From positions 1-64,000 of the forward strand of contig CALVEL010000006.1 of assembly GCA_944326565.1 (NCBI GenBank): a DNA stretch of 64,000 nucleotides. Direction: 5' to 3'. The notes under the pieces were generated by a model. It made no database searches. It was not told the origin of the DNA and worked only from the letters and a program-made list of their open reading frames with translations. How positions within the stretch are numbered: the first letter of the stretch is position 1; every line of letters starts with the position of its first letter. Made by a program: the position numbers and the translations under genes. Positions 26,771 to 35,982 of this stretch are shown in pieces. This stretch comes from Candidatus Gastranaerophilales bacterium (GTDB lineage: Bacteria > Cyanobacteriota > Vampirovibrionia > Gastranaerophilales > Gastranaerophilaceae).

Positions 26771-27537
26771 TATTCTTCTCCTTCAGCCTTTTCTGCTTTT
26801 TTTACACCATCCATAGCTTCTACAGCACCAGTTGATATTCCTCCGGCAACACTTAATGTACCAACTGCAGCTTTCTTATAGTTTATACCTGCAATTTTAT
26901 TATAAGCTTTTACAACACCTTCAGCTAAAAATCCGAAGAATGTATCAATACTGTTTGTAACTTTTTGTACCAGTTTGTTATTTGAAACTTTTTTACCAAA
27001 ATTTTTGATAGATGCTACAAACTTTGAATTTTCCATTTTTGTCAATTTATTATCAAGTTTTGCTTTACTGTTTTTATAAGTTTTTGTATTTTTAACAGCT
27101 GAAACTTTTTTAGACAAGTAATTTTTGAAATTATTCAATCCTTTTTTAATCGGCATTGAAATATTATCGTTGAATTTTCCAATAATTTTTTGGATAACTT
27201 TTGAATTATACATATCCTTGAATGCAGCAAAGATATATTTAGCACTCCATCCGGTAGCCATTCCGCCTAAAACACCTGCCGCTAAAACAGCTCCGCCTCG
27301 CATTGCTGTCTTCATTGGCTTTGGAAGTCTTGCCTCCTTGTCGGCTATCATTTCTTCAAAATTATCTCGCTGTTTCTCCCAAATAGCGCGTTCTTCATCA
27401 TTCTCATATTCAGCTTTTAATTTATCTACCTCAGACATATTACTGTATTCTTCTTGTCTGTAGCGTTCTTGTCTGTTTTTTCTGCCGAAATTTACGGAAT
27501 TCAAATTTTGATTAATACCGGAATGAATAGTTAACAT
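26770..27537 (-). CDS. Orphan protein with N-terminal VNFGRK motif and Gly-rich hydrophobic segment
   Basis: GGAGAA precedes the ATG at 27537. The 255-residue product starts with SGINQNLNSVNFGRKNRQER, then has an acidic coiled helix (LKAEYENDEERAIWEKQRDN), a hydrophobic Gly/Ala segment (MRGGAVLAAGVLGGMATGWS) and long Lys-rich helices; a second Ala/Gly segment lies near the C-terminus (KAAVGTLSVAGGISTGAVEA). Two hydrophobic patches could be membrane-inserting hairpins. It is coupled to the gene at 26282. Family not recognised. Confidence 0.65.
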   Translation of the reverse strand: MLTIHSGINQNLNSVNFGRKNRQERYRQEEYSNMSEVDKLKAEYENDEERAIWEKQRDNFEEMIADKEARLPKPMKTAMRGGAVLAAGVLGGMATGWSAKYIFAAFKDMYNSKVIQKIIGKFNDNISMPIKKGLNNFKNYLSKKVSAVKNTKTYKNSKAKLDNKLTKMENSKFVASIKNFGKKVSNNKLVQKVTNSIDTFFGFLAEGVVKAYNKIAGINYKKAAVGTLSVAGGISTGAVEAMDGVKKAEKAEGEE

Positions 27538-27679
27538 ATTTTCTCCATTTCTTTTGACTTTTTCATTTAGTCTAATGGACGTAAAAAAACTTTTTTGCTG
27601 TCTACACCTAATTATTTTAATAAAAATTTACAAACACTTCAACACTCATATTATCGCACAGGTTTATATTTTTGTAAAG

Positions 27680-28606
27680 TTATTGTAAACTTTTACATCC
27701 TTGAAAAGTACCCCTTTGATTCAATTCTCTATCTATTTTATTCAGGCAATCCATTTTTTTACCAAGCCATCTGGGAGCTATCAAATTTTTCTTCATACCA
27801 TTACCTGCAAGTCTGTGAATCATAGTTGTAGCTGGAAGATATTCTAAAAAATCACATACCGTTTTTATATAATCATCTTCATCCATAAAATCTATTTCGC
27901 CTGAATAATACATCTGGGCAAGTTTTGTATTTTCTAATGCACACAGCATATGTATTTTGACACCATCAACTTTCAATTGAGCAAGCTTTTGGGCAGTCTG
28001 CATAATTTCATCATGAGTTTCCCAAAGCCCGAATATCACATGTACACAGACATTTATACCTTTTTCTTTAGTTTTTTCATATGCTTTCAAAAAAGAATTA
28101 AAATCATGTCCTCTATTTATTTTTTTCAAAGTATTGTCATGAATAGATTGAAGCCCATATTCAATCCAAGTGTAATAATCATCTTTATAACTTGCAATTA
28201 GATTAAGTTTTTCATCATCAACACAATCAGGTCTTGTACCTATTGAAAGCCCTACTATTTTCTCATCACACAACGCGGAATTATATATTTTTTCAAGCTC
28301 TTTTACTGGTTTATAAGTATTTGAATATGCCTGAAAATAAGACATAAATTTTTGAGCTTTAAAACGTGTACTTAAATTTTTTATACCCTCTTGGATTTGA
28401 TCTTCAATTGACAATTGATTTGAATGCGCTTGAGAAAAGCTGCCACCTTCATCACAAAATATACATCCACCCTTTGAAATTGTTCCGTCTCGATTTGGAC
28501 ACGAAAAACCGGCATCAAGAGTTATCTTGTATACCTTGACGCCGAATTTATTTTTTAAATATGCACTATATTGATTATAACGTTTATCTGTACCGTTAAA
28601 CAACAT
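27680..28606 (-). CDS. Radical SAM protein, YhcC/TIGR01212 type
   Basis: The radical SAM cluster motif is visible as CPNRDGTISKGGCIFC (a CX9CX2C variant typical of this family) near residue 35. Family-type segments follow: KFMSYFQAYSNTYKP, IVGLSIGTRPDCVDDEKLNL, WIEYGLQSIHDNTLKKINRG and HVIFGLWETHDEIMQTAQKL. Length 308 matches the family. The substrate of this group is not established to my knowledge. The start overlaps the stop of the upstream zinc-ribbon gene (TAATG). Confidence 0.92.
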   Translation of the reverse strand: MLFNGTDKRYNQYSAYLKNKFGVKVYKITLDAGFSCPNRDGTISKGGCIFCDEGGSFSQAHSNQLSIEDQIQEGIKNLSTRFKAQKFMSYFQAYSNTYKPVKELEKIYNSALCDEKIVGLSIGTRPDCVDDEKLNLIASYKDDYYTWIEYGLQSIHDNTLKKINRGHDFNSFLKAYEKTKEKGINVCVHVIFGLWETHDEIMQTAQKLAQLKVDGVKIHMLCALENTKLAQMYYSGEIDFMDEDDYIKTVCDFLEYLPATTMIHRLAGNGMKKNLIAPRWLGKKMDCLNKIDRELNQRGTFQGCKSLQ

Positions 28607-28776
28607 TATTTTTCTTCATCTTGCCCGTCTAAAATCGGGTACACATAATGCTCACCGCAATTAGGACAAACAACCTCTTGTTGTTTTCCTTTTTCTAATT
28701 GTGCTACTTCAAATAATGTTTTACAACCTGATTGCACACATCTTATTGCCCAAGTTGGTCTGATTAATCTTGCCAT
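28606..28776 (-). CDS. Small zinc-ribbon protein
   Basis: The 56-residue product (MARLIRPTWAIRCVQSGCKT, then EVVCPNCGEHYVYP) holds two cysteine pairs, CVQSGC and CPNC, as in a zinc ribbon. AGAGGAT precedes the ATG at 28776. Its stop overlaps the start of the radical SAM gene, so they are translationally coupled; it may supply a partner or chaperone role, which is a guess. Confidence 0.75.
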   Translation of the reverse strand: MARLIRPTWAIRCVQSGCKTLFEVAQLEKGKQQEVVCPNCGEHYVYPILDGQDEEK

Positions 28777-28940
28777 AAATTATCCTCTTTTTTATAACTC
28801 AAATAAACAAGTCTATTTTAACATCAGAATTTTGTTTGTGCAAGTTTTAAAAAACAGTTTACTATTCGAAAAACTAACACAACAGGCTAATTTATATACA
28901 AATCCGCAGGGATATAATAAATACTGAAAACAAGGAGTTT

Positions 28941-29243
28941 ATGATGAAAAAATATTTTATAATATTTTCAATATTTGTAGTAGGAATACTTGCTTTTTTG
29001 GATGCTAAAACAAGAATGGATGAGCTGGAAGCTGTCGCTGCAACAACACCTAGTCAAGTAGAAATGAAAAGAGATCTTCAAAAATCAACTGGAAGGGGAA
29101 TTCAAGAACGAAATTCTAATCCGCCCATGGAAATGACTTATCCGCAAAGTCAAAATAACACTCCTAAAAGTCAAAATATCCCACAAAAATTAAATCCACA
29201 GTTCAAGCCTAATTATCAACCGACTAAAAATCAAAGTCCGTAA
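28941..29243 (+). CDS. Small exported or membrane-anchored protein
   Basis: AAGGAG precedes the ATG. MMKKYFIIFSIFVVGILAFL is an N-terminal membrane segment or uncleaved signal, followed by an 80-residue polar tail rich in Pro, Gln and Asn (SQNNTPKSQNIPQKLNPQ). No cysteine for lipidation. It may be a cell-envelope linker. The gene end overlaps the convergent gene at 29231 by 13 bases. Not recognised. Confidence 0.6.
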   Translation: MMKKYFIIFSIFVVGILAFLDAKTRMDELEAVAATTPSQVEMKRDLQKSTGRGIQERNSNPPMEMTYPQSQNNTPKSQNIPQKLNPQFKPNYQPTKNQSP

Positions 29244-30046
29244 ATTATTTCTCCAAAGTCACCTTCATTTTGTCCTTTAATTTCTTTGGATTTAAAAACA
29301 TCAAGTGTTGGTGCATTCATTCTAAAAAATGAGCTTGGGGCTGCATTTTGTGTACTTTTGGGTGATATAACAGGATCTGATGATTTTGGGAAAAACCTCA
29401 AAGTTACATTTTGAGCTATACTTCTTCCGACTATCGCTTTACTGTACATATCAAGCTGTTCCAGTTTTAAAGCAGCTTCTGAAGGATTTTTAGCTTTAAA
29501 CTCACTGTTATTATTTCCGAGTTTTTTATGGTAATTTCCACTCCACATTACAAGTCCGTTTACAGTATCAATCAGCACTGCATTTGTCTCTAATTCATAA
29601 GGATAGACAATATCAAAACGGCTTGAAAGATCTAAGACTTCCCATATACTTCTTCTCAAATTACTTTTTTTTGTCGTGGCAGCACTTGAAATTAACAAAA
29701 CCGATTTTGCATCAAATACATCTGAAATATTTTTTACTGCCTGCATGTCAATATTATTTGCTCGATTGTATTTTCTTAATGTATTAACTGTCAAAGTTTT
29801 TAGATTCTGATTTGCTGAAAGTTTTGCTCTTACTGAATCTAGTGAAGGCGATATAATCCTTTTTGAAGAATTAAAATTTTCAATTACATCTTCTGCAAAT
29901 ATATTAGAAGCTTCGTCATAACAATAATAATTATTACAAACATTTAATATATCCGCAGGCAAAACTAATACGTTAAAAGTTACCGCATAGGCTCTCATTG
30001 GTAACATCAATGTAATTAATAAAAAAATCTTTATTAAATATTTCAT
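29231..30046 (-). CDS. Exported protein of unknown function
   Basis: A signal peptide (MKYLIKIFLLITLMLPMRAYA) precedes a 250-residue domain. It begins VTFNVLVLPADILNVCNNYY and contains FDAKSVLLISSAATTKKSNL, ELETNAVLIDTVNGLVMWSG and EAALKLEQLDMYSKAI; the alternating alpha/beta pattern resembles periplasmic CsgG/GNA1162-type lipoprotein domains that assemble pores or ring scaffolds, but there is no lipobox. The tail is Ser/Pro-rich. Family assignment is weak. Confidence 0.55.
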   Translation of the reverse strand: MKYLIKIFLLITLMLPMRAYAVTFNVLVLPADILNVCNNYYCYDEASNIFAEDVIENFNSSKRIISPSLDSVRAKLSANQNLKTLTVNTLRKYNRANNIDMQAVKNISDVFDAKSVLLISSAATTKKSNLRRSIWEVLDLSSRFDIVYPYELETNAVLIDTVNGLVMWSGNYHKKLGNNNSEFKAKNPSEAALKLEQLDMYSKAIVGRSIAQNVTLRFFPKSSDPVISPKSTQNAAPSSFFRMNAPTLDVFKSKEIKGQNEGDFGEIIYGL

Positions 30047-30138
30047 ACAAATATTTTACCACATAATTTTCTCATACAACTAACTGATTATTTTAAGAAA
30101 ATAATAAATTAAAATTATAAGAAAACAGGAGAATTAGC

Positions 30139-30522
30139 ATGGATTATCAATTTTTAATGGAAAAAGCTAAAGAAGCCTCTAAAAACTCTTATTCCCCATA
30201 CTCACATTTCCCGGTCGGAGCATGTGTACTGGGTAAGAGCGGGAATTATTATTACGGATGCAATTTTGAAAATTCCAGTTTCGGTCTTACAATTTGTGCT
30301 GAAAGAAATGCTATAGGAAATGCTATTGCAAATGGAGAAAAAGAAATTAAGGCACTTGCTGTATATTCTCCAAACATGGACGATTGTCTCCCTTGCGGAG
30401 CCTGCAGACAAGTTATCTCCGAGTTTAGCTCTGATAACGGGATTGATATAATTACAGAGATAGACAACTGTTTGAAAATTAGAAATTTTAATGAATTACT
30501 TCCTGGAAGATTTAAGCTATAG
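30139..30522 (+). CDS. cdd: Cytidine deaminase
   Basis: Cdd deaminates cytidine and deoxycytidine for salvage. The 127-residue protein carries the zinc/catalytic motif CAERNAI (with Glu as proton shuttle) and PCGACRQVISEF, and the substrate motif SHFPVGACVL. GGAGAA precedes the ATG. The next gene starts one base after its stop. Confidence 0.95.
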   Translation: MDYQFLMEKAKEASKNSYSPYSHFPVGACVLGKSGNYYYGCNFENSSFGLTICAERNAIGNAIANGEKEIKALAVYSPNMDDCLPCGACRQVISEFSSDNGIDIITEIDNCLKIRNFNELLPGRFKL

Positions 30523-30523
30523 T

Positions 30524-30781
30524 ATGTATTTTATCGAGCTATTAGTCAAATATTTTCAAAAAGATAAAGTTGAATATCTTATTGACAAATTTGAAAATGA
30601 AAAATCTATAAATCCGCTTAATGAGACTTTTGAAGACAACTCTGATGAAAGTGAATTTTGTGAGCATATTTTTATGCCAATTGACAGTACAGGTGAGACT
30701 TTTGCATGCTCTAGGTGTGGACTTGTAATTAATAAAAGTGAATATGAAAAAAGAAATTTCTTTAATGATAAAAATATCTGA
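30524..30781 (+). CDS. Small protein with CxxH/CxxC zinc-binding pattern
   Basis: The frame is open from 30491, but the ATG at 30524 (MYFIELLVKYFQKDKVEYLI) directly after the cdd stop avoids the overlap. The 85-residue product has a helical N-terminus and a C-terminal FCEHIFMP...FACSRCGLVIN segment, four potential metal ligands. Likely translated with cdd. Function unknown. Confidence 0.65.
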   Translation: MYFIELLVKYFQKDKVEYLIDKFENEKSINPLNETFEDNSDESEFCEHIFMPIDSTGETFACSRCGLVINKSEYEKRNFFNDKNI

Positions 30782-32050
30782 TTAATGTCCTAATGCTGTT
30801 GTTGATTCTTCTTTTATCATCTGTGAAAGAATTTTTTTAGCGGTCTCTAATTGCACATCATTTTTATTTTTAATATCATCCATTGTCAATTTCACTTCTA
30901 TATCAGGAGAAATGCCTTTTTTATTAATATCGGAGCCTGACGGAGTTAAATATTTTGCAATTGTTAAATTAAGTCCAGTCTCATTAGGCAATGGCATAAT
31001 TTTTTGTACCATACCCTTTCCGAAAGTCTTTGTACCTAATAGTTTTGCTTTCTTATAATCTTTCAGAGCTCCTGAAAGAATTTCACTCGCACTGGCACTT
31101 GAGCCGTCTACCAATACTATCATAGGTTTGTCTATTTCAAATTCGGTATCTTGAGCATAGATATCATATCTGTAATCATCTCGTCCTACGATACTTACTA
31201 AATTACCGTTTTGGATAAATAAATTCGCAATAAATATCGCATTTGGTAGTAAACCGCCTGTATTTCCTCTTAAATCAAGTATCAGCCCGTCTGTATTTTT
31301 TGTTTTTTCAACAGCCTCCATAAATTCATTCGGGGTAGACGTACCTAAAAAACTTGATATTTGTATATAGCCGATGTTTTTATCTACTGAGCTTTTTACT
31401 GTCTTTATTTTAATCTCTTTACGCATTACTTTTTTAATAAATTTATCCTTGTTGCGTAAAATTGTTAATTCTACTACTGTATTTTCAGGTCCTCTCACTA
31501 AATTCGCAACTTCTGACAGGGCGAGTCCATTCACTTCTTTGCCATTGACATCCATAATTATATCTCCGACTTGAAGATTGGCAGCTTGAGCTGGTGTACC
31601 TTCTATTACATTTATTATATGAACTTTACCTGATACGGATGCTATATTTACACCTATGCCGGTTATTTTTGAATTGATTGAAGAATTTTGATCATTATAC
31701 TCTGTCTTATCCATATACCTTGAATATGGATCATCTAAACTAGCAAGCATTGTATCTATTGCAACCTTTGCATCTTCATCCGTTTTAATTTTTCCATGGT
31801 AATGTTCTTTCCATCTTGACCAGGATTGATGGTTCATTGAAGGATCATAATAATTACTTTTTACTGTAGACCATACATTGTCAAATAATTTTTGACTTGA
31901 TACATGTTCATGATTAATAAGTTCGCTCGTATCTGTAATTGAGTAATTGTTATTTACATTCATTACAAACTTGTTTAATGCAAACAGACAAAATACAGTT
32001 ATTATAAATAATATTATCTGATTTCTCTTCATACGATTATTTAACATCAA
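30782..32050 (-). CDS. ctpA: C-terminal processing protease (S41 family, PDZ)
   Basis: S41 proteases cut the C-terminus of exported proteins. The N-terminus is a membrane anchor (NQIILFIITVFCLFALNKFV). A PDZ domain spans about 120-210 (GIGVNIASVSGKVHIINVIE; PAQAANLQVGDIIMDVNGKE). The catalytic domain has DGLILDLRGNTGGLLPNAIF, the Ser in VDGSSASASEILSGAL and the Lys in TKTFGKGMVQKI. Length 422 is normal. The stop abuts the convergent gene at 30781. Start at 32050 or the ATG at 32032 (MKRNQI) are both possible. Confidence 0.93.
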   Translation of the reverse strand: MMLNNRMKRNQIILFIITVFCLFALNKFVMNVNNNYSITDTSELINHEHVSSQKLFDNVWSTVKSNYYDPSMNHQSWSRWKEHYHGKIKTDEDAKVAIDTMLASLDDPYSRYMDKTEYNDQNSSINSKITGIGVNIASVSGKVHIINVIEGTPAQAANLQVGDIIMDVNGKEVNGLALSEVANLVRGPENTVVELTILRNKDKFIKKVMRKEIKIKTVKSSVDKNIGYIQISSFLGTSTPNEFMEAVEKTKNTDGLILDLRGNTGGLLPNAIFIANLFIQNGNLVSIVGRDDYRYDIYAQDTEFEIDKPMIVLVDGSSASASEILSGALKDYKKAKLLGTKTFGKGMVQKIMPLPNETGLNLTIAKYLTPSGSDINKKGISPDIEVKLTMDDIKNKNDVQLETAKKILSQMIKEESTTALGH

Positions 32051-32104
32051 CGAGCTTTTATAATCAATATACTTTATAATTAGTCTGATGAGTTATAATA
32101 AATA

Positions 32105-32797
32105 TTACAAATCTTCAAACCCTGGAGATGTTGCAGGAAGCCCTTTATATCCTTCATTAGATCTCACAGTTTTTTTAATATATTTATTTGAATAATTACC
32201 CTTTTCAAAAAGTTTTTTGAGCGTATTCTCTCGTGTGACAAGAGGATGTAAGTTTTCATCACTTTCTGGATAATTCTCTAAAATTTCACACCAGACTGAA
32301 GCTTCCATTGTCCAAGCATAAGTTTCTTCTGCAATTGAATTATATTCATCCTGATGCAATGCCTCATGGGATAACAATGCCGCTATTGCACCTGGAGGTG
32401 CATCTTTATGTTTCGGATTTATAAAAATATATAATCTCCCGCTTTTTTTCCATCCTAAAGCATCAAAGTCTCCATAATCAGCTCTTATGGTACTTAAATC
32501 TTTGAACATTACTCTCACTGGTTTTTGAGAAAGATTATTTCCTAAAATCGCTCGTCTTGAAAATTCACCATTAGTATCTTTTAGCATATCAAGAGCTACA
32601 TAAAAAATATGATCTTCACTCACATCTTTGTATAGTGGTTTTATCCTTTCTATATACTCTGCATCATATTTTTTAGGATAATTTTCAGGAATTATAATCG
32701 GCTCTTTTTTCCCGAAAGAAAAAGCCGGAAGGGCTATTGTTATTGAAACCGTCAATAGCATTGCCTTAATTATATTTCTCAAATCTTTTCTACTCAC
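32105..32797 (-). CDS. Exported putative metalloprotease-like protein (HEALH motif)
   Basis: A GTG start follows GGAGGAG. Residues 1-28 look like a signal peptide (AMLLTVSITIALPAFSF). The 200-residue mature part carries LLSHEALHQDEYNSIAEETY near residue 140: a HExxH-type zinc motif followed by a Glu, as in gluzincins. Other segments do not match a protease family I know. It lies behind the ctpA-like protease gene and transcribes the same way. Enzyme activity is inferred from the motif alone. Confidence 0.6.
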   Translation of the reverse strand: MSRKDLRNIIKAMLLTVSITIALPAFSFGKKEPIIIPENYPKKYDAEYIERIKPLYKDVSEDHIFYVALDMLKDTNGEFSRRAILGNNLSQKPVRVMFKDLSTIRADYGDFDALGWKKSGRLYIFINPKHKDAPPGAIAALLSHEALHQDEYNSIAEETYAWTMEASVWCEILENYPESDENLHPLVTRENTLKKLFEKGNYSNKYIKKTVRSNEGYKGLPATSPGFEDL

Positions 32798-32883
32798 TGC
32801 TCTCCTCCGAATTACTACATACTTAACAGTTTATTATATATTTTTTTAATGACAAATTTTTCTTTGACAAAATTTGTTTTACT

Positions 32884-34452
32884 TTATTTTCTGTTAAGTG
32901 CAGCCAGTTCTTTATACATAATTTTATATTCTTCTTCACCGTTTGAAAGCAATTCTGCTTCTTTTATATATTCAAAGGCTGTTTTTACATCATTATTTTG
33001 ATTATAGATTTTACTCATTTCTGCATAATATTTCGGGTTATTTATATCGTGAAATATTGCTCTTTTCATACATTCCACTGCCTCTTCAAAATCATTTTCA
33101 TGATTTCTTACAAGCGCTAAATAATAATATGCTTCAGAACAATTTATATCCAGTGCAAGTGCATTTTGCGCATAACTTTTTGTATCATCATAATCGCTGT
33201 TTAGATATGCACCCTTCGCTCCTATCAAATACGCATCTATAAGGTTTTCGTCAGCTTCTGTGACTTTTTTAATAATATCAAGTGCCTTTGCTAATTTTTT
33301 TTCTTTTATAAAAACTTCAGCATAATCACATTGATAAGAAAGATTTTCAGGATATTCATTCGTAAGCTCTTCTAACAATTTTTCAGCTTTATCAAATATA
33401 TATAGCTCACTATATACTTTCGCTAGAGCAGACTTTGTAAAGCTATCATTTGGAAAACTTTTCAAATTATCCTCCAAAATAGACTTTGCTCCTAAAAAGT
33501 CTTTGTCCTGAAATTTCAATAACGCTTCCAAAACTTTTGTTTGTTGATGAAAAGGACTGAGTTCCAATATAAATTTCACTTCATTTTTAGCTTTGTCAAA
33601 CATTTTTTGTCTGTAATACAAATAGCATAAGGAATATCTATAATCCACATTTTCAGGATTTAGACCTATTGCTTTTTTATATGCTGCAGCAGATTCCTCA
33701 TACCAACCGTTTAGAAAATACGCATTTGCCAAATTGTAATAATAAACTGATTTATTTTTAGACATTGAAGATGCTTTCGAAAAGTATTTTATAGCATCGG
33801 TATATTTTTGATTTTCAAGAGCAAAAAGCCCTAAATAATTAAGAACTTCATCATTTTCCGTTATTGATTCCAATCTATGAAAAATCTCATAGGATTTTTG
33901 AAATTCATTATTATCAAAATATATTTTACCTTTCAATATTTGAGCATCATCATTCTCATCATCAATTTTAGAAAGGAGTTCCAAGGCTTTATCAAAATTT
34001 CCTTTAAGATAGCATACCCTTGCATATTCGACCAAAACATCATCTTCCAAAGATTTGGATGCGACATATTTTTCAATTTCATCATAGTCTTTTAATAATG
34101 CAAGAATTTTTATTAATGCAGCAAGATTTTTAGAGGTACCTTCGAGCATATATATCTTTTCTGCCATAATTTTAGCATCATCTATTTTGTTTTCTTTAAT
34201 ATAAATTTCTTTTAAAAGTTTATAAGAATCAATATGAGAACTATCTTTCAATAAAACTTTTTCAAGATATTTTTCAGCTCTCACATAATTATGAAGCTGA
34301 TAATACAAATCACCCAACTGATAAAGGATTTCTATGTTATCTACTTCTGACTCAAGAGTTTTATACAGCATTTCAATTGCCTGCTTGTAACAGCCTTGTG
34401 ATTTTAAATCAAAAGCTTGTTTTATATAATCCAAAACTTCCTTATCCTGCAT
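32884..34452 (-). CDS. TPR-repeat protein
   Basis: The 522-residue soluble protein is a nearly continuous array of about 14 TPR helix pairs (for example DNIEILYQLGDLYYQLHNYV, YYYNLANAYFLNGWYEESAA and EAYYYLALVRNHENDFEEAV). TPR arrays are protein-binding scaffolds. GGGGAG precedes the ATG. It follows the FtsB/DivIC-like gene by 11 bases, so the two are probably in one operon. There is no signal peptide. Partner unknown. Confidence 0.9.
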   Translation of the reverse strand: MQDKEVLDYIKQAFDLKSQGCYKQAIEMLYKTLESEVDNIEILYQLGDLYYQLHNYVRAEKYLEKVLLKDSSHIDSYKLLKEIYIKENKIDDAKIMAEKIYMLEGTSKNLAALIKILALLKDYDEIEKYVASKSLEDDVLVEYARVCYLKGNFDKALELLSKIDDENDDAQILKGKIYFDNNEFQKSYEIFHRLESITENDEVLNYLGLFALENQKYTDAIKYFSKASSMSKNKSVYYYNLANAYFLNGWYEESAAAYKKAIGLNPENVDYRYSLCYLYYRQKMFDKAKNEVKFILELSPFHQQTKVLEALLKFQDKDFLGAKSILEDNLKSFPNDSFTKSALAKVYSELYIFDKAEKLLEELTNEYPENLSYQCDYAEVFIKEKKLAKALDIIKKVTEADENLIDAYLIGAKGAYLNSDYDDTKSYAQNALALDINCSEAYYYLALVRNHENDFEEAVECMKRAIFHDINNPKYYAEMSKIYNQNNDVKTAFEYIKEAELLSNGEEEYKIMYKELAALNRK

Positions 34453-34463
34453 AGCTCCCCAAT

Positions 34464-34871
34464 TTATTTTTTCTTATCTTTTTTATCTGCTTCTTTCTTA
34501 TTCTCGTTTATAATTACCAAAACTTCATCTTCTCCTGCCATTTTAAGATTATTTCTAGCTATACCTTCAAGAGAGGTCGTTTTGGAAAATTGTTTTATAT
34601 CATCTTTCAAATCTTGATTTCTTGCTTCAGCCTCATCTCGGACTTTCTCTAAAGTATTAATTTTAGCTTTGTAAGATATTGTCTTAGAAATATTAAGTAT
34701 TGCGCCAAATCCAACCTGTACAAGACAAAACAAAAGTACCAAAGTGAGAAAAGAATAATAAAAACCTTTTTTCATTTTATGCTTTTTATTCTGAAAGTTT
34801 TTCGGCCTTTTATCAGATAAATCTTTATCTGAGCTATCTTTTGCAATATTTTTTTCGTCTTCCACAGCCAC
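34464..34871 (-). CDS. FtsB/DivIC-type septum formation initiator
   Basis: The 135-residue protein has a Lys/Asp-rich cytoplasmic tail, a membrane helix (FYYSFLTLVLLFCLVQVGFG) and an exported coiled coil (KAKINTLEKVRDEAEARNQD). The C-terminal segment TSLEGIARNNLKMAGEDEVL matches the FtsB/DivIC pattern in which the coil ends in a short 'E.IAR..L.m..p.E' motif. These proteins link early and late division proteins. Start is a GTG after GAGGT. Upstream of the TPR gene. Confidence 0.75.
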   Translation of the reverse strand: MAVEDEKNIAKDSSDKDLSDKRPKNFQNKKHKMKKGFYYSFLTLVLLFCLVQVGFGAILNISKTISYKAKINTLEKVRDEAEARNQDLKDDIKQFSKTTSLEGIARNNLKMAGEDEVLVIINENKKEADKKDKKK

Positions 34872-34941
34872 AAATACCTCACTTCCACCTGAGTATATTA
34901 TAATCGAAATTCAAGACTAACACAATTTTGTATTAATAAAT

Positions 34942-35796
34942 TTACAATTTGAAATTTGTTGTAAAATTTAATTGAGACCAAGTATTTCCAGTATTTACAT
35001 CATAAGTTTGTTTTGCACCAACATTGAACCTCATACGGTCAACATCTTTATTACCTAAAGGATTTATTGAAAATATAAGCTCACTTGATCTTCTGTTCCT
35101 TGTCATATCAGCAGACAAAACCTCTTGTATTGCAAATATATTATTAAATTTTAATTCAGGAATTACACTAAAATTATCAGTCTGTATTTGAGTAATGGTC
35201 ATATTATTTTTTTTATACTTGGAACTTAAAGAAAAATATTTACTATCATATTTTGTAAATAAACTGGTTGCATTTTCTAGCTGTGAAGTAGAAATTTCAC
35301 TATCAAACGAGGTACCGAAAGACCAATTACCGTCCTGCTGAGTAAAGTTTTTTGTACGTGGAGAAATATTATATTCTTCTCCCTTAAATTTTGAAATAGA
35401 ATAAATATTTTTCACATCAGGCACAATCTTGTTTTTATCAATAACTGTTTCTGCAGCAACTTTTTGAGGGCTTTTTATATTAATGACAAATTGTTTATGA
35501 TCATCCATATACAAAACATCTTCCGCACCTTCTACATATTCTGCGTAACCTTTTAAGGTTGTTGCATTTAGCACAACTGGTTCTTCCTCTAATTCAATAA
35601 CATCAGTATTTTCATCCTCTACAGAATCCGATTTTTTATTTTTTTTATCAGCCTCTATATCATTATTTTCATCTGGAATTGCCCAAATAAATATATTGGG
35701 AAGCTCCACACTCTGATTTGAGGATTCAGATTCTTGAGCCATTACAGGATTACAGATAAAAAGGATTAAAGCTAATAAAAAGACAATCTTCTTCAT
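34942..35796 (-). CDS. Exported protein with beta-barrel-like C-terminus
   Basis: A signal peptide (MKKIVFLLALILFICNPVMA) is followed by an acidic linker and, from about residue 160, alternating polar/aromatic strands (NWSFGTSFDSEISTSQ; FSLSSKYKKNNMTITQIQTD; MRFNVGAKQTYDVNTG) that end with FTTNFKL. The strand pattern suggests an outer-membrane barrel or a beta-rich surface protein. Not recognised. The next gene in the other direction (gltX) is divergent. Confidence 0.55.
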   Translation of the reverse strand: MKKIVFLLALILFICNPVMAQESESSNQSVELPNIFIWAIPDENNDIEADKKNKKSDSVEDENTDVIELEEEPVVLNATTLKGYAEYVEGAEDVLYMDDHKQFVINIKSPQKVAAETVIDKNKIVPDVKNIYSISKFKGEEYNISPRTKNFTQQDGNWSFGTSFDSEISTSQLENATSLFTKYDSKYFSLSSKYKKNNMTITQIQTDNFSVIPELKFNNIFAIQEVLSADMTRNRRSSELIFSINPLGNKDVDRMRFNVGAKQTYDVNTGNTWSQLNFTTNFKL

Positions 35797-35982
35797 ATTC
35801 TTTATTTTACTATTTTAATAATACATCGTCAATCCAGTTTTAAATTTACCGATAACTTGAATTTGAAATTTGCGCATGCTAATATTGGAATTGCGAAATA
35901 TAAAGTATCAAGTCATCCTGAGCAGAACAAACCTAAGGATTTTCAAAGTTCCCAACTCGAATGACTGAGGAAGGATTTTAAA

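Noticed and set aside
35915-35945. Sequence like a known dispersed repeat (GTCATCCTGAGC) before gltX
   Set aside because: A single degenerate copy in this window; no second copy to call a repeat family.
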